The notes under the pieces are model-generated. The model saw only the letters and a program-made list of their open reading frames with translations, ran no database searches and had not been told where the DNA came from. DNA of 6,395 bases from an uncultured Macromonas sp. (GTDB taxonomy: Bacteria; Pseudomonadota; Gammaproteobacteria; Burkholderiales; Burkholderiaceae). Both the position numbers and the translations under genes were made by a program. Each line of letters begins with the position of its first letter. The first letter of the stretch is position 1. Below, piece by piece: positions 1 to 6,395 of the stretch. The stretch lies in NCBI GenBank assembly GCA_946481585.1, contig CAMLOF010000176.1:1-6395 (forward strand), written 5' to 3'.

Positions 1-716
1 GCCTGCTTCCAGCGCTGCCCCTGCGCCAGTTGCGCGGGGTTGGGCTCCACATCGAACTTGAGGTTGCCGAACACCCCCTGCACTGACGCCCCAGTTTGCA
101 CGAACCGCTCGGCATCGGCTGGTGTTTGCGCGAGCACAGCGTCAAGGCCTGCATAGGCGGGCCGCGCCAGCCACGCCATGCGCTGCGCCTGGTGCAGCGA
201 CTTATCACTCAAACGACCATTGACCAGACACAGGGGAATGCCCTTGGCCTGGCAGGCATGCACCCAATTGGGCCAGACCTCGGTTTCCATCAACACACCC
301 AGCGTCGGGTTGAAATGGTTCAGGAACCGTTCCACCGCCCCCGGGGTATCCCACGGTTGCCACACCTGCACATCGCCTGGCGCCAGCAGCTTTGCGCCCT
401 CAGCCCGGCCGGTGGCCGTTCCGTGGGTGAGCAATACCCGCAGTCCTGGCATCTGCGCACGCAGTGCGTTCAACAGCAAGCCTGCAGCACGCGTTTCACC
501 CAGAGAGACCGCGTGCACCCACAACCAGCCCGATGAAGCCGGAATACCCGGGTAGTGCCCCAGGCGCTGTTCAACGTGCACCAAGTACCCCGGTTCCGCT
601 TTGCCACGCCGCCGCAGCTTGCGCCGCAACAGGGGTACCAGCAGCCACATCGCAACGCCATAGCCCCATAAGGCCAGCCGCTCAATGGCTGACAGGCCAC
701 GGGCCTCAAGCGGCAT
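1..716 (-). CDS. waaA: 3-deoxy-D-manno-octulosonic acid (Kdo) transferase WaaA, N-terminal part (runs off left edge)
   Basis: WaaA transfers Kdo from CMP-Kdo to lipid A precursor at the inner face of the cytoplasmic membrane, the first step of lipopolysaccharide core assembly. About 238 residues are visible of a family length near 420; the C-terminal CMP-Kdo-binding half lies beyond position 1. Residues about 14-31 form the N-terminal membrane anchor and are followed by a basic stretch (RRKLRRRGK). VHAVSLGETRAA (residues 68-79) carries the expected catalytic glutamate, E74. LMETEVWPNW near residue 130 and GNLKFD close to the window edge are family signatures. I read the frame from position 716 to the edge without interruption. 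The ATG at 714-716 has an AAGGG seven bases upstream (724-728) and overlaps the stop of the preceding glycosyltransferase by 11 bases, which suggests translational coupling. It is the last visible gene of the manB-like/glycosyltransferase/waaA operon. Confidence 0.95.
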   Translation of the reverse strand, partial: MPLEARGLSAIERLALWGYGVAMWLLVPLLRRKLRRRGKAEPGYLVHVEQRLGHYPGIPASSGWLWVHAVSLGETRAAGLLLNALRAQMPGLRVLLTHGTATGRAEGAKLLAPGDVQVWQPWDTPGAVERFLNHFNPTLGVLMETEVWPNWVHACQAKGIPLCLVNGRLSDKSLHQAQRMAWLARPAYAGLDAVLAQTPADAERFVQTGASVQGVFGNLKFDVEPNPAQLAQGQRWKQ

Positions 717-1767
717 CGAACAGCCCTTGGTAAACGCGGCCAATGCCCGCAGCTTCTTGCGCCAGAGAAAACGCCGACGTGACCCGTTCTTGTGCAGCCT
801 GCCCCATGCGCAGCGCGGCTTGCGGGTCTTGCATGACCTTTTGCACGGCCTGCGCCAGGCCCACGGCATCGCCCGTGTCAACCAGATAACCGTTCACACC
901 CGGTTGCACCAGTTCTTCGAACGCGCCCGTGCGCGAACACACCAGCGCGCAGCCCGTGGCGGCAGCCTCGAAAGGCGTGAGGCCGAAGGGTTCGTAACGC
1001 GGGCAGGCCACGCAGAGCAAGCATCGCTGGTACCAGCGGTGAACCTCGCCAGCAGGCACCTCGCCCAAAAAGACGATGCGATCTGCCAGCCCCGCTGCCG
1101 CGATCTTGTCTTTCAAGGCCTGCTGGTAGGCCTGGTGCTGGGGCTGGGCCAGACCAGCGATGACGGCAGTGGCATCTGGCAAGTGCGGCAGCGCCTCGAT
1201 CATGGCGTCCACAAAAACGTCGCTGCCCTTGTCGGGCCGCACGCGCCCGAACACACCAATGCCGTACTTGCCCGGCAGGCCGGAGTCGGCCCAGGCGTTG
1301 AGCTTGTCGGCTGGCGGAGAAAAGCGGCTCAGGTCGATGCCGTGGGGCACCACCGCCGTGGTGTTGGGCACGAAGCTGGCGGCCTTGGGCGTAGTGGAAA
1401 TGACCGCGTCCATGCGCGAAATGAGCCACCGCGGAAACCAGCCGTGCAAGTGCTGCGCTGCCGAAGTGAACACCAGCTTGATGGGCAGGCGCAGCACATC
1501 GCGCGCCCACAGACCGGCGGCCATTTCGTGGTCGCGGCGCACATGCCAGATGCGAAACTTGCGCCCCACTGGCGGCTTGCGCGAGAGGCGAATGGCTTGC
1601 TTGAGCGTCATGCCCGGCACACCGTTGGACAAGGGTGTGCCGCAATAGGCGAGCTGCCACTGGTTCAGCTGCAGCGGCACCAGTGCGTTCACCGTGGCGG
1701 AAACGCCGGTGTAGCGTTTCTTGAGGTTGAAGACGATGACTTCGGGGTCGTTGCTGGGCGTGGCCAT
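706..1767 (-). CDS. Glycosyltransferase family 4, LpcC-like lipopolysaccharide core (manno)syltransferase
   Basis: A 353-residue GT-B glycosyltransferase, predicted to add a sugar from a nucleotide-sugar donor to the lipopolysaccharide core on the cytoplasmic side. The N-terminal acceptor domain starts with VIVFNLKKRYTGVSAT (residues 10-25), and WHVRRDHEM lies at 74-82. The donor domain has FGRVRPDKG (173-181), with R175 and K180 likely binding the donor phosphates, then the EPFGLTPFE element (259-267), a typical retaining E-x7-E motif, and a GAFEELVQPGVNG segment (281-293). From memory these blocks resemble LpcC, the Rhizobium core mannosyltransferase, so mannose is a reasonable but unproven donor sugar. 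A TTG at 1779 would extend the frame by four codons. I prefer the ATG at 1765-1767 because AGGA (1773-1776) sits five bases before it. The gene follows the phosphomannomutase by 8 bases and overlaps waaA. The family call is firm; the exact donor and acceptor are not. Confidence 0.9.
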   Translation of the reverse strand: MATPSNDPEVIVFNLKKRYTGVSATVNALVPLQLNQWQLAYCGTPLSNGVPGMTLKQAIRLSRKPPVGRKFRIWHVRRDHEMAAGLWARDVLRLPIKLVFTSAAQHLHGWFPRWLISRMDAVISTTPKAASFVPNTTAVVPHGIDLSRFSPPADKLNAWADSGLPGKYGIGVFGRVRPDKGSDVFVDAMIEALPHLPDATAVIAGLAQPQHQAYQQALKDKIAAAGLADRIVFLGEVPAGEVHRWYQRCLLCVACPRYEPFGLTPFEAAATGCALVCSRTGAFEELVQPGVNGYLVDTGDAVGLAQAVQKVMQDPQAALRMGQAAQERVTSAFSLAQEAAGIGRVYQGLFDAA

Positions 1768-1772
1768 GGGGT

Positions 1773-1778
1773 TCCTCA
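1773..1778 (-). promoter_or_regulatory. Ribosome binding site that decides the glycosyltransferase start, merged with upstream stop codon
   Basis: Read on the minus strand the bases are TGAGGA. TGA is the stop of the phosphomannomutase and AGGA is a Shine-Dalgarno core five bases before the ATG at 1765-1767. The merger favours that ATG over the TTG at 1779 and suggests coupled translation. Confidence 0.6.
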
Positions 1779-3167
1779 ATGTGCGGCCTGCCCGATGTGG
1801 GCGTCGGGTTTGACACGGCGCAACAGCGCCAGCATTTCGGTTTCAATGCGCTGGAGCGCCTGGGGCGTTTGCCCCTCGAAGCGCAGCACCAGCACGGGCG
1901 TGGTGTTGGACGCGCGAATCAGGCCAAAACCATCCGGCCAGTCCACGCGCAGGCCGTCGATGGTGTTGACCTCGGCGGGTGCCGCAAAGTGCGCCAGGGC
2001 CTGCAGTTCGGCCACCAGGCGGTGCGGCTCGCCGTCGGCGCAGGCCACGTTCAGTTCGGGGGTGGAATGGCTGGTGGGCAGGGCCTCCAGCACCGCACCA
2101 GGATTGGCCTCGCGGCTCAGAATCTCCAGCAGGCGCGCACCGGCGTAGGTGCCGTCGTCAAACCCGTACCACCGCTCCTTGAAGAAGATGTGGCCACTCA
2201 TCTCGCCGCCCAGCGGGGAATCAATTTCCTTCATCTTGGCCTTGATGAGCGAATGCCCGGTTTTGTACATGAGCGGCACGCCACCCGCAGCGCGTATGGC
2301 CGGGGCAAGGCGCTGGCTGCATTTCACGTCGAAAACGATGGCGCCGCCCGGTACGCGCGAGAGCACATCTTGCGCAAAGAGCAGCATCTGCCGGTCCGGG
2401 AAGATGTTCTGGCCGCTGGGCGTGACGATGCCCAGGCGGTCACCGTCGCCGTCGAAGGCCAGGCCGAGATCGGCCCCTGTGGTTTGCAGGGCAACGATAA
2501 GGTCACGCAGGTTCTCGGGCTTGGAAGGGTCTGGATGGTGGTTGGGGAAATTGCCATCCACCTCGCTGAACAGTTCAATCACCTCGCAGCCCAGCGCGCG
2601 GAACAGCTGCGGCGCAGAAGCCCCGGCCACGCCATTGCCGCAGTCCACCACCACCTTCAAAGGGCGTGCCAGCTTCACATCACCCACGATGCGTTGGACG
2701 TAGTCGTTCAACACGTTGACCTCGCGCAGCGCGCCGCGTGGCTCGGCCTGAGCGGCGGCTGGACTTTCCGCTTCTATCGCCTGCCGCAAGGCTTGGACCT
2801 CTTCACCATAGATGGCCCGGCCCGCCATCACCATCTTGAAGCCGTTGTGGTGTTTGGGGTTGTGGCTACCGGTGACTTGGATACCGCTGCGGCACAGCGT
2901 ATGCGCCGCAAAGTAGAGCATGGGCGTGGTGACCATGCCCACGTCGATCACGTTCACCCCGGCCTGCCGCAAGCCATGGATCAAAGCACTGGCCAGCTCG
3001 GGGCTGCTGAGCCGCCCGTCGCGCCCCACGGCAACAACCGTTTCCCCTTCGGCCAAGGCACGCGCCCCAAAAGCGCGACCCAAGGCCTGGGCCATGTCCG
3101 GGTGCAGCGCGTCTGGCACGACGCCGCGAATGTCGTAGGCCTTGAAGATGTGGGGAGATACTTGCAT
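1776..3167 (-). CDS. manB: Phosphomannomutase/phosphoglucomutase (AlgC/ManB family)
   Basis: A cytoplasmic alpha-D-phosphohexomutase that interconverts hexose 6-phosphate and hexose 1-phosphate, supplying mannose 1-phosphate and glucose 1-phosphate for nucleotide sugars used in lipopolysaccharide and exopolysaccharide. The protein is 463 residues, which to my recollection matches Pseudomonas AlgC. Motifs in order: N-terminal FKAYDIRG (8-15); the active-site phosphoserine loop VTGSHNP (98-104, S101); the metal site DGDGDRLG (239-246; D239, D241, D243); the sugar-specificity loop GEMSGH (321-326); and the C-terminal phosphate-binding RASNTTPVLVLRFE (418-431). The frame stays open upstream to 3917, but that part runs antisense to ogt and has no family similarity. 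I chose the ATG at 3165-3167 because homology begins a few residues later (SPHIFKAYDIRG). No strong Shine-Dalgarno is visible before it. It is the first gene of the minus-strand core operon. The sequence does not settle whether mannose or glucose phosphate is the main substrate; the name algC would be equally valid. Confidence 0.94.
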   Translation of the reverse strand: MQVSPHIFKAYDIRGVVPDALHPDMAQALGRAFGARALAEGETVVAVGRDGRLSSPELASALIHGLRQAGVNVIDVGMVTTPMLYFAAHTLCRSGIQVTGSHNPKHHNGFKMVMAGRAIYGEEVQALRQAIEAESPAAAQAEPRGALREVNVLNDYVQRIVGDVKLARPLKVVVDCGNGVAGASAPQLFRALGCEVIELFSEVDGNFPNHHPDPSKPENLRDLIVALQTTGADLGLAFDGDGDRLGIVTPSGQNIFPDRQMLLFAQDVLSRVPGGAIVFDVKCSQRLAPAIRAAGGVPLMYKTGHSLIKAKMKEIDSPLGGEMSGHIFFKERWYGFDDGTYAGARLLEILSREANPGAVLEALPTSHSTPELNVACADGEPHRLVAELQALAHFAAPAEVNTIDGLRVDWPDGFGLIRASNTTPVLVLRFEGQTPQALQRIETEMLALLRRVKPDAHIGQAAH

Positions 3168-3224
3168 GCTTACTGATTTGGGTGTGTGTGCAGGAGTATG
3201 ATTTTCGCATTGTCCGCCACCCCC
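3168..3224. promoter_or_regulatory. Divergent intergenic region between manB-like gene and ogt
   Basis: This 57-base gap separates two genes pointing away from each other, so it should hold promoters for both the lipopolysaccharide operon (minus) and the ogt-exporter pair (plus), unless these lie inside the flanking genes. It is richer in A+T than its surroundings. It contains a short GT run (3182-3190), a TATGAT hexamer (3197-3202, plus) and, on the opposite strand, a weak CATACT. No convincing -35 pair was found for either direction. Confidence 0.4.
3197..3202 (+). promoter_or_regulatory. Possible -10 element for ogt
   Basis: TATGAT differs from the sigma-70 -10 consensus by one base. Only a poor -35 match (around CTGATT, 3173-3178, 18-base spacer) precedes it. 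If it is real, transcription would begin near 3209, downstream of the GTG at 3186 and the ATG at 3198, leaving the ATG at 3225 as the ogt start with a very short leader. Confidence 0.25.
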
Positions 3225-3719
3225 ATGACCCAACCCCCATCCACCGTATCCTGCCAATGGCAAAGCCCCGTGGGCCCGCTGCTGCTGGCCGCCAGCGAAA
3301 CCGCCCTGCGTGGCATATGGTTCGTGGACCAGACGGGCATTCCGCCTTGGGCAAAGCGTGCACCGCAGGTGCATGGTCACCCCATACTGGAGGAGACCTT
3401 GGCACAACTGCAAGGTTACTTCTCTGGGGAGCGACGCGATTTCGACCTGCCGCTGGATTTGTCCTGCGGCACCGAATTCCAGCAGGCTGTGTGGCGGCAG
3501 TTGCAGCACATTCCCTACGGCGAATCCTGCAGCTACAGCGACGTTGCCCAGGCCGTTGGCCGCCCCAGGGCCGTGCGCGCCGTGGGTGGCGCCGTGGGCC
3601 GCAACCCGCTGGGCATTGTGCTGCCGTGTCACCGCGTGCTGGGCCATCAAGGCCAGCTCACAGGCTACACGGGTGGGCTTGCGCGCAAAGCCGCACTGCT
3701 TTGGCTGGAAACCTCCTGA
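3225..3719 (+). CDS. ogt: Methylated-DNA--[protein]-cysteine S-methyltransferase (Ogt/AGT family)
   Basis: A suicide DNA-repair protein that moves the alkyl group from O6-alkylguanine (and O4-alkylthymine) to its own cysteine. From the chosen start it is 164 residues. An N-terminal ribonuclease H-like domain begins at SPVGPLLLAAS (14-24). The C-terminal helix-turn-helix domain contains GTEFQQAVWRQLQHIPYGE (82-100), RAVGGAVGRNP (118-128; R118 the likely arginine finger, N127 the conserved hinge asparagine), the active site LPCHRVLG (133-140; C135), and GYTGGLARKAALLWLE (147-162). No N-terminal Ada-type metal domain is present, so it is a stand-alone Ogt. The start is uncertain. ATG at 3198 would add nine residues but has AGGAG only one base before it, and GTG at 3186 would add thirteen. 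ATG at 3225 gives the usual family N-terminus but lacks a clear Shine-Dalgarno. It is followed 12 bases later by the EamA exporter gene, probably in one transcript. Confidence 0.93.
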   Translation: MTQPPSTVSCQWQSPVGPLLLAASETALRGIWFVDQTGIPPWAKRAPQVHGHPILEETLAQLQGYFSGERRDFDLPLDLSCGTEFQQAVWRQLQHIPYGESCSYSDVAQAVGRPRAVRAVGGAVGRNPLGIVLPCHRVLGHQGQLTGYTGGLARKAALLWLETS

Positions 3720-3731
3720 CGTTCTGACACC

Positions 3732-4625
3732 ATGAAAAAACAACTGGCGGCCGAATTCGTGCTGCTCGCCGCCCTTTGGGGCTCGTCCTTCCTGTTCATG
3801 CGCTTTGGCGCCGCCGAATTTGGTGCCTGGGCCACCGCTGGGGCACGAGTGGCCGTGGCCAGCATTGCGCTGTTGCCGGTGTTGCTGCTCAGCGGCCAAT
3901 GGAACGCGTTCCGCCAAAACGCAGGTCGCATTCTTTTTGTGGGCGTGTTGAATTCGGGCCTGCCGTTTGCGCTGTATGCGTACGCGCTGCTGTCCATCAC
4001 CACTGGGCTTTCAGCCATTCTGAACGCCACGGTGCCATTGTTCGGGGCGCTGGTGGCTTGGCTGTGGCTGAAGGAGCGGCCGGGGCAGTGGCGAGCAGTG
4101 GGCCTGGCCATAGGTTTTGTAGGCGTTGCACTGCTTTCATGGAACAAGGCCAGCTTCAAGCCTGGCGGCACCGGCTGGGCCGTGGTGGCCTGCCTGGGTG
4201 CCACGCTGTGCTACGGTATCGCGGCCAGCTATACCAAGAAGTTCCTGACCGGCGTGCACCCACTGGCCACGGCCACGGGCAGCCAGTTCGGCGCCACGCT
4301 GGGTTTGGCCATTCCCACGCTGTGGTTCTGGCCCGAGCAAAACCCCAGTGCATTGGCTTGGTGGTCGGTGCTGGCCGTAGGCGTGCTTTGCACTGCCGTG
4401 GCTTACATCCTGTTTTTCCGTTTGATCGAAAAAGCGGGCCCCAGCAAGACGCTGACCGTGACGTTTCTGATTCCCGTGTTCGCCTTGTTCTATGGGGCGC
4501 TGCTGCTGGGCGAACCCATCACCCTTTGGATGGTGGTAGGTGGCGCCATCATCCTGTGCGGCGTGGCCTTGGCCACGGGCCTGGTGGCGCCAGGCAGCGG
4601 CGCACGCCGTACCGCGAAGTCATGA
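3732..4625 (+). CDS. EamA-family (drug/metabolite transporter, DMT) inner-membrane exporter
   Basis: A 297-residue integral membrane protein with two tandem EamA repeats (about residues 8-136 and 150-284) and roughly ten predicted helices at 5-25, 34-54, 67-87, 93-113, 121-137, 148-165, 178-199, 209-229, 241-260 and 265-285. Typical family blocks are LLAALWGSSF near the N-terminus, LNATVPLFGALVAWLWLKE (97-115) closing repeat one, and FLIPVFALFYGALLLGEP (245-262) closing repeat two. Members such as RhaT, YdcZ-like and RarD-like proteins move amino acids, nucleosides or other metabolites, mostly outward. The substrate here cannot be told from sequence. The ATG lies 12 bases after the ogt stop with no obvious Shine-Dalgarno, so translation may depend on ogt. 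The C-terminus ends in a short basic tail. A hairpin starts right at the stop codon. Confidence 0.92.
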   Translation: MKKQLAAEFVLLAALWGSSFLFMRFGAAEFGAWATAGARVAVASIALLPVLLLSGQWNAFRQNAGRILFVGVLNSGLPFALYAYALLSITTGLSAILNATVPLFGALVAWLWLKERPGQWRAVGLAIGFVGVALLSWNKASFKPGGTGWAVVACLGATLCYGIAASYTKKFLTGVHPLATATGSQFGATLGLAIPTLWFWPEQNPSALAWWSVLAVGVLCTAVAYILFFRLIEKAGPSKTLTVTFLIPVFALFYGALLLGEPITLWMVVGGAIILCGVALATGLVAPGSGARRTAKS

Positions 4626-4626
4626 A

Positions 4627-4650
4627 AAAGGGCCTGCGAGGGCCCTTTCT
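4627..4650. terminator. Bidirectional intrinsic terminator between the convergent exporter gene and ihfA
   Basis: A perfect eight-base-pair stem pairs AAAGGGCC (4627-4634) with GGCCCTTT (4641-4648) around the six-base loop TGCGAG. On the plus strand the stem runs into TTTCT, and on the minus strand it is followed by a TTTTT run (complement of 4625-4629). It therefore fits as a shared end for the ogt-exporter transcript and the pheT-ihfA transcript, which converge here. It sits directly after the exporter stop and 6 bases beyond the ihfA stop. Confidence 0.82.
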
Positions 4651-4656
4651 GTTCCA

Positions 4657-4986
4657 TCAAGCGGCTGAGTTTCCGCCAGTTTGCACCGAGTCTTTGAGCT
4701 TGGGGCTGGCGTGGAAGGTCACCACCCGCCGGGCCTCAATGGCAACCGGCTCGCCGGTGCGGGGGTTGCGCCCAGGGCGGGCAGCCTTGGTGCGGATCTG
4801 GAAGTTTCCAAAACCCGAGATCTTCACGTCCTTCCCATCTACAAGGCTCTGGCTGATGAGTTCAAAGAACGCATCCACCATGTCCTTGGACTCACGCTTG
4901 TTCAAACCAATCTGCTCGAACAGCAACTCGGCCAGTTGTGCCTTGGTCAAGGCGTTCGATTCGAGATCGGTCAGCTTGTCGGTCAT
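4657..4986 (-). CDS. ihfA: Integration host factor subunit alpha
   Basis: A DNA-bending nucleoid protein that pairs with IhfB and acts in transcription, replication initiation and site-specific recombination. It is 109 residues against about 99 in E. coli, the difference being mainly an N-terminal extension ([11 protein letters not shown]). Features in order: the helical dimerisation region from [17 protein letters not shown] (12-28), the turn [12 protein letters not shown] (54-65), the DNA-binding beta arm with [11 protein letters not shown] (70-80; P75 is the proline that intercalates into the DNA minor groove), and [14 protein letters not shown] closing the fold. The residues ARRVVTF and KLK favour the alpha subunit over HU or IhfB, as does the position directly after pheT, the standard pheST-ihfA order in proteobacteria. 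The ATG at 4984-4986 is supported by an excellent ribosome binding site. Confidence 0.96.
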   Translation of the reverse strand: MTDKLTDLESNALTKAQLAELLFEQIGLNKRESKDMVDAFFELISQSLVDGKDVKISGFGNFQIRTKAARPGRNPRTGEPVAIEARRVVTFHASPKLKDSVQTGGNSAA

Positions 4987-4992
4987 GGGTAT

Positions 4993-5001
4993 TCCTCCTC
5001 C
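4993..5001 (-). promoter_or_regulatory. Strong ribosome binding site of ihfA
   Basis: On the minus strand the bases read GGAGGAGGA, seven bases before the ihfA ATG. This is a near-perfect anti-16S match and much stronger than any other in the window. It fits the need for more IHF than synthetase from a shared mRNA. Confidence 0.7.
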
Positions 5002-5012
5002 GTGGTTGGCGC

Positions 5013-6395
5013 TCAGGCGCGCAAGCGGGCTTGCACGCGCTGTGCCAACTCGGCCAGAACGGCCTGCACAACGCCCTCGATTTCCTCGTCCGTGAGCGTG
5101 GCATCGCTGCGCTCCAGGGTCAGACGCACGGCCAGGCTCTTTTCGTCGGCTGCCAGGCCGCCTGCCTGTTCCGCACCCTTCTTGGGCCGGTACACGTCAA
5201 ACAGCACAGCTTGCTTGAGCCAGCCGTTGGTGGCTGCTGCATGAACCGCGCCCATCAAGGCCGCGTGGGTGACGCCTTCCTTGACGACCACGGCAATGTC
5301 ACGCTCCACTGGCTGGTGGCGAGTCACCGCTTGTGCCACGGGAACGTCACGCTCCAGAACGGCAGGCAGGTCCAGTTCGAACATCACGGGGGCTTGCTGC
5401 CAGCCTTCCAGCTGGCGCCAACGCGGGTGCAGTTCGCCCACGTAGCCCACAGGCTGCCCGTTCAGCAACACGCGGGCGCAGCGGCCCGGGTGCATGGCGG
5501 GGTGGGTTGCAGGTTCGAAGGTTGGCACACGCGGCGCCAGCAAAGCTTCGACATCACCCTTGACATCAAAGAAGTCCACGGCGCGCGCAGGCGTGCCCCA
5601 CTGCAGGCTGGCGTCGTCGCCATAGGCCACGCCCGCCACACGCATGGGCTGCGCAAAACCGGCCACAGTGGTGTCGCTGTCGGCCACCGATGCATCTTTG
5701 CTGAACACCCGGCCCAGCTCGAACACACGCACACGGTGCGCCTTGCGGTCGGTGTTGAACTTGAGCACAGCCAGCAGGCTGCCCAGCAGCGAAGAACGCA
5801 TCACGTTCATCTGGCTGGCAATGGGGTTGAGCAGGCGGATGGGGTCGGCATTGCCCGCGTAATCGCGCTCCCAGCGCTCTTCCACAAAGCTGTAGTTGAT
5901 GGTTTCCTGGTACCCCAGCTGCGCCAGTTGGCGGCGCAACTGGAAGGGGGCGCGGCGGCTCTCTGGGCGGATCTTGGCCGTCACAGGCGCGAGCGGCGGG
6001 GTGTGCGGCAGGTGGTCGTAACCGATGACGCGCGCAACTTCTTCGATCAGGTCTTCCTCGATCTGAAGATCGAAACGGAAGGACGGCGGCGTGACGGTAA
6101 CCGTGCCCTCACCTTCGCTCACGGGCAGGCTGAGACGACGAAGTGCATCGGCACACTGCTGCTGCGTGACCGGCATGCCAATGACCTTGGCCGCCCGTGC
6201 CACACGCAGCGTGACCGGCTTGGACTCGGGCATGTTGACGATGTGGTCGTCTATGGGGCCGGCCTGGCCACCGCAAATTTGCAGGATGAGGTCGGTGATG
6301 CGCTCGACGTGTTCCACGGTGAGCTGGGGGTCGACCCCGCGCTCGAAGCGGTGGCCCGCGTCGGTGCTGAAGTTGTAGCGGCGCGAACGGCCCGC
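5013..6395 (-). CDS. pheT: Phenylalanine--tRNA ligase beta subunit, C-terminal part (5' end beyond right edge)
   Basis: The beta subunit of the alpha2-beta2 phenylalanyl-tRNA synthetase, which charges tRNA-Phe in the cytoplasm. The frame is open through the right edge: the last 460 residues of a protein usually near 800 are visible. The fragment begins in the editing B3/B4 region end with [20 protein letters not shown] (4-23), a strong PheT signature. The B5 domain follows (about 55-128, including [20 protein letters not shown]), then the catalytic-like core of the beta subunit ([32 protein letters not shown]), and the C-terminal ferredoxin-fold anticodon-binding domain (about 357-460; [32 protein letters not shown]). 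An internal GTG at 6315-6317 is not the true start because homology continues upstream. The stop lies 26 bases before ihfA with no terminator between, so the two share a transcript. The missing upstream part presumably includes pheS. Confidence 0.97.
   Translation of the reverse strand, partial: AGRSRRYNFSTDAGHRFERGVDPQLTVEHVERITDLILQICGGQAGPIDDHIVNMPESKPVTLRVARAAKVIGMPVTQQQCADALRRLSLPVSEGEGTVTVTPPSFRFDLQIEEDLIEEVARVIGYDHLPHTPPLAPVTAKIRPESRRAPFQLRRQLAQLGYQETINYSFVEERWERDYAGNADPIRLLNPIASQMNVMRSSLLGSLLAVLKFNTDRKAHRVRVFELGRVFSKDASVADSDTTVAGFAQPMRVAGVAYGDDASLQWGTPARAVDFFDVKGDVEALLAPRVPTFEPATHPAMHPGRCARVLLNGQPVGYVGELHPRWRQLEGWQQAPVMFELDLPAVLERDVPVAQAVTRHQPVERDIAVVVKEGVTHAALMGAVHAAATNGWLKQAVLFDVYRPKKGAEQAGGLAADEKSLAVRLTLERSDATLTDEEIEGVVQAVLAELAQRVQARLRA

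Noticed and set aside
685..2148. A 487-codon plus-strand open frame opposite the glycosyltransferase and the phosphomannomutase 3' end
   Set aside because: It is antisense to two clear genes with intact family motifs. Its product is rich in Arg, His, Ala and Gly with no recognisable fold, as expected from a high-GC shadow frame.
1779..3176. A 465-codon plus-strand open frame mirroring the phosphomannomutase
   Set aside because: It covers almost exactly the manB-like gene on the other strand, where the codon-position GC bias leaves few stops. The translation lacks family motifs.
3180..3190. A GT dinucleotide run upstream of ogt as a possible phase-variation tract
   Set aside because: It has only about four repeat units, too few for appreciable slippage, and it lies outside the most likely coding region.
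3168..3917. A 250-codon upstream in-frame extension of the phosphomannomutase
   Set aside because: It runs antisense to ogt and the start of the exporter gene, and the product (many His, Gln, Gly) does not resemble any domain. The remaining 463 residues already match the full family length.
3776..5095. A 439-codon plus-strand frame spanning the exporter, the terminator and ihfA
   Set aside because: It is an out-of-frame shadow that crosses the intrinsic terminator and two real genes; no domain is visible.
5016..6317. A separate 434-residue gene starting inside pheT
   Set aside because: The start would be a GTG inside a continuous PheT reading frame. The conserved [10 protein letters not shown] segment lies upstream of it, so this is one gene cut by the window edge.

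Overview
The window looks like ordinary core chromosome from a high-GC Gram-negative betaproteobacterium, most likely order Burkholderiales and plausibly Comamonadaceae (Acidovorax or Comamonas-like). This placement rests on gene content, protein character and the pheT-ihfA arrangement. It is inference, because no database search was possible. I saw no mobile element, CRISPR array, tRNA, rRNA or phage gene.

Left block (1-3167, minus strand): a compact lipopolysaccharide inner-core operon read right to left. It runs from phosphomannomutase/phosphoglucomutase (AlgC/ManB type), to an LpcC-like GT-B glycosyltransferase, to Kdo transferase WaaA, which runs off the left edge. The first two genes are 8 bases apart, and the glycosyltransferase and waaA overlap by 11 bases. 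Together they suggest activated hexose supply, transfer of a sugar to the core, and Kdo transfer to lipid A.

Middle block (3168-4625, plus strand): a short divergent intergenic region, then an Ogt-type O6-alkylguanine-DNA alkyltransferase and, 12 bases later, a ten-helix EamA/DMT-family exporter. A hairpin just after the exporter stop can act as a terminator on both strands.

Right block (4657-6395, minus strand): the 3' end of the pheT-ihfA operon. It holds the C-terminal 460 residues of phenylalanyl-tRNA synthetase beta (cut by the right edge), then ihfA for the integration host factor alpha subunit behind a very strong ribosome binding site.

All large open frames opposite these genes are high-GC shadows. 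No undescribed system is evident. The most noteworthy point is the LpcC-like mannosyltransferase candidate sitting between a phosphomannomutase and waaA.
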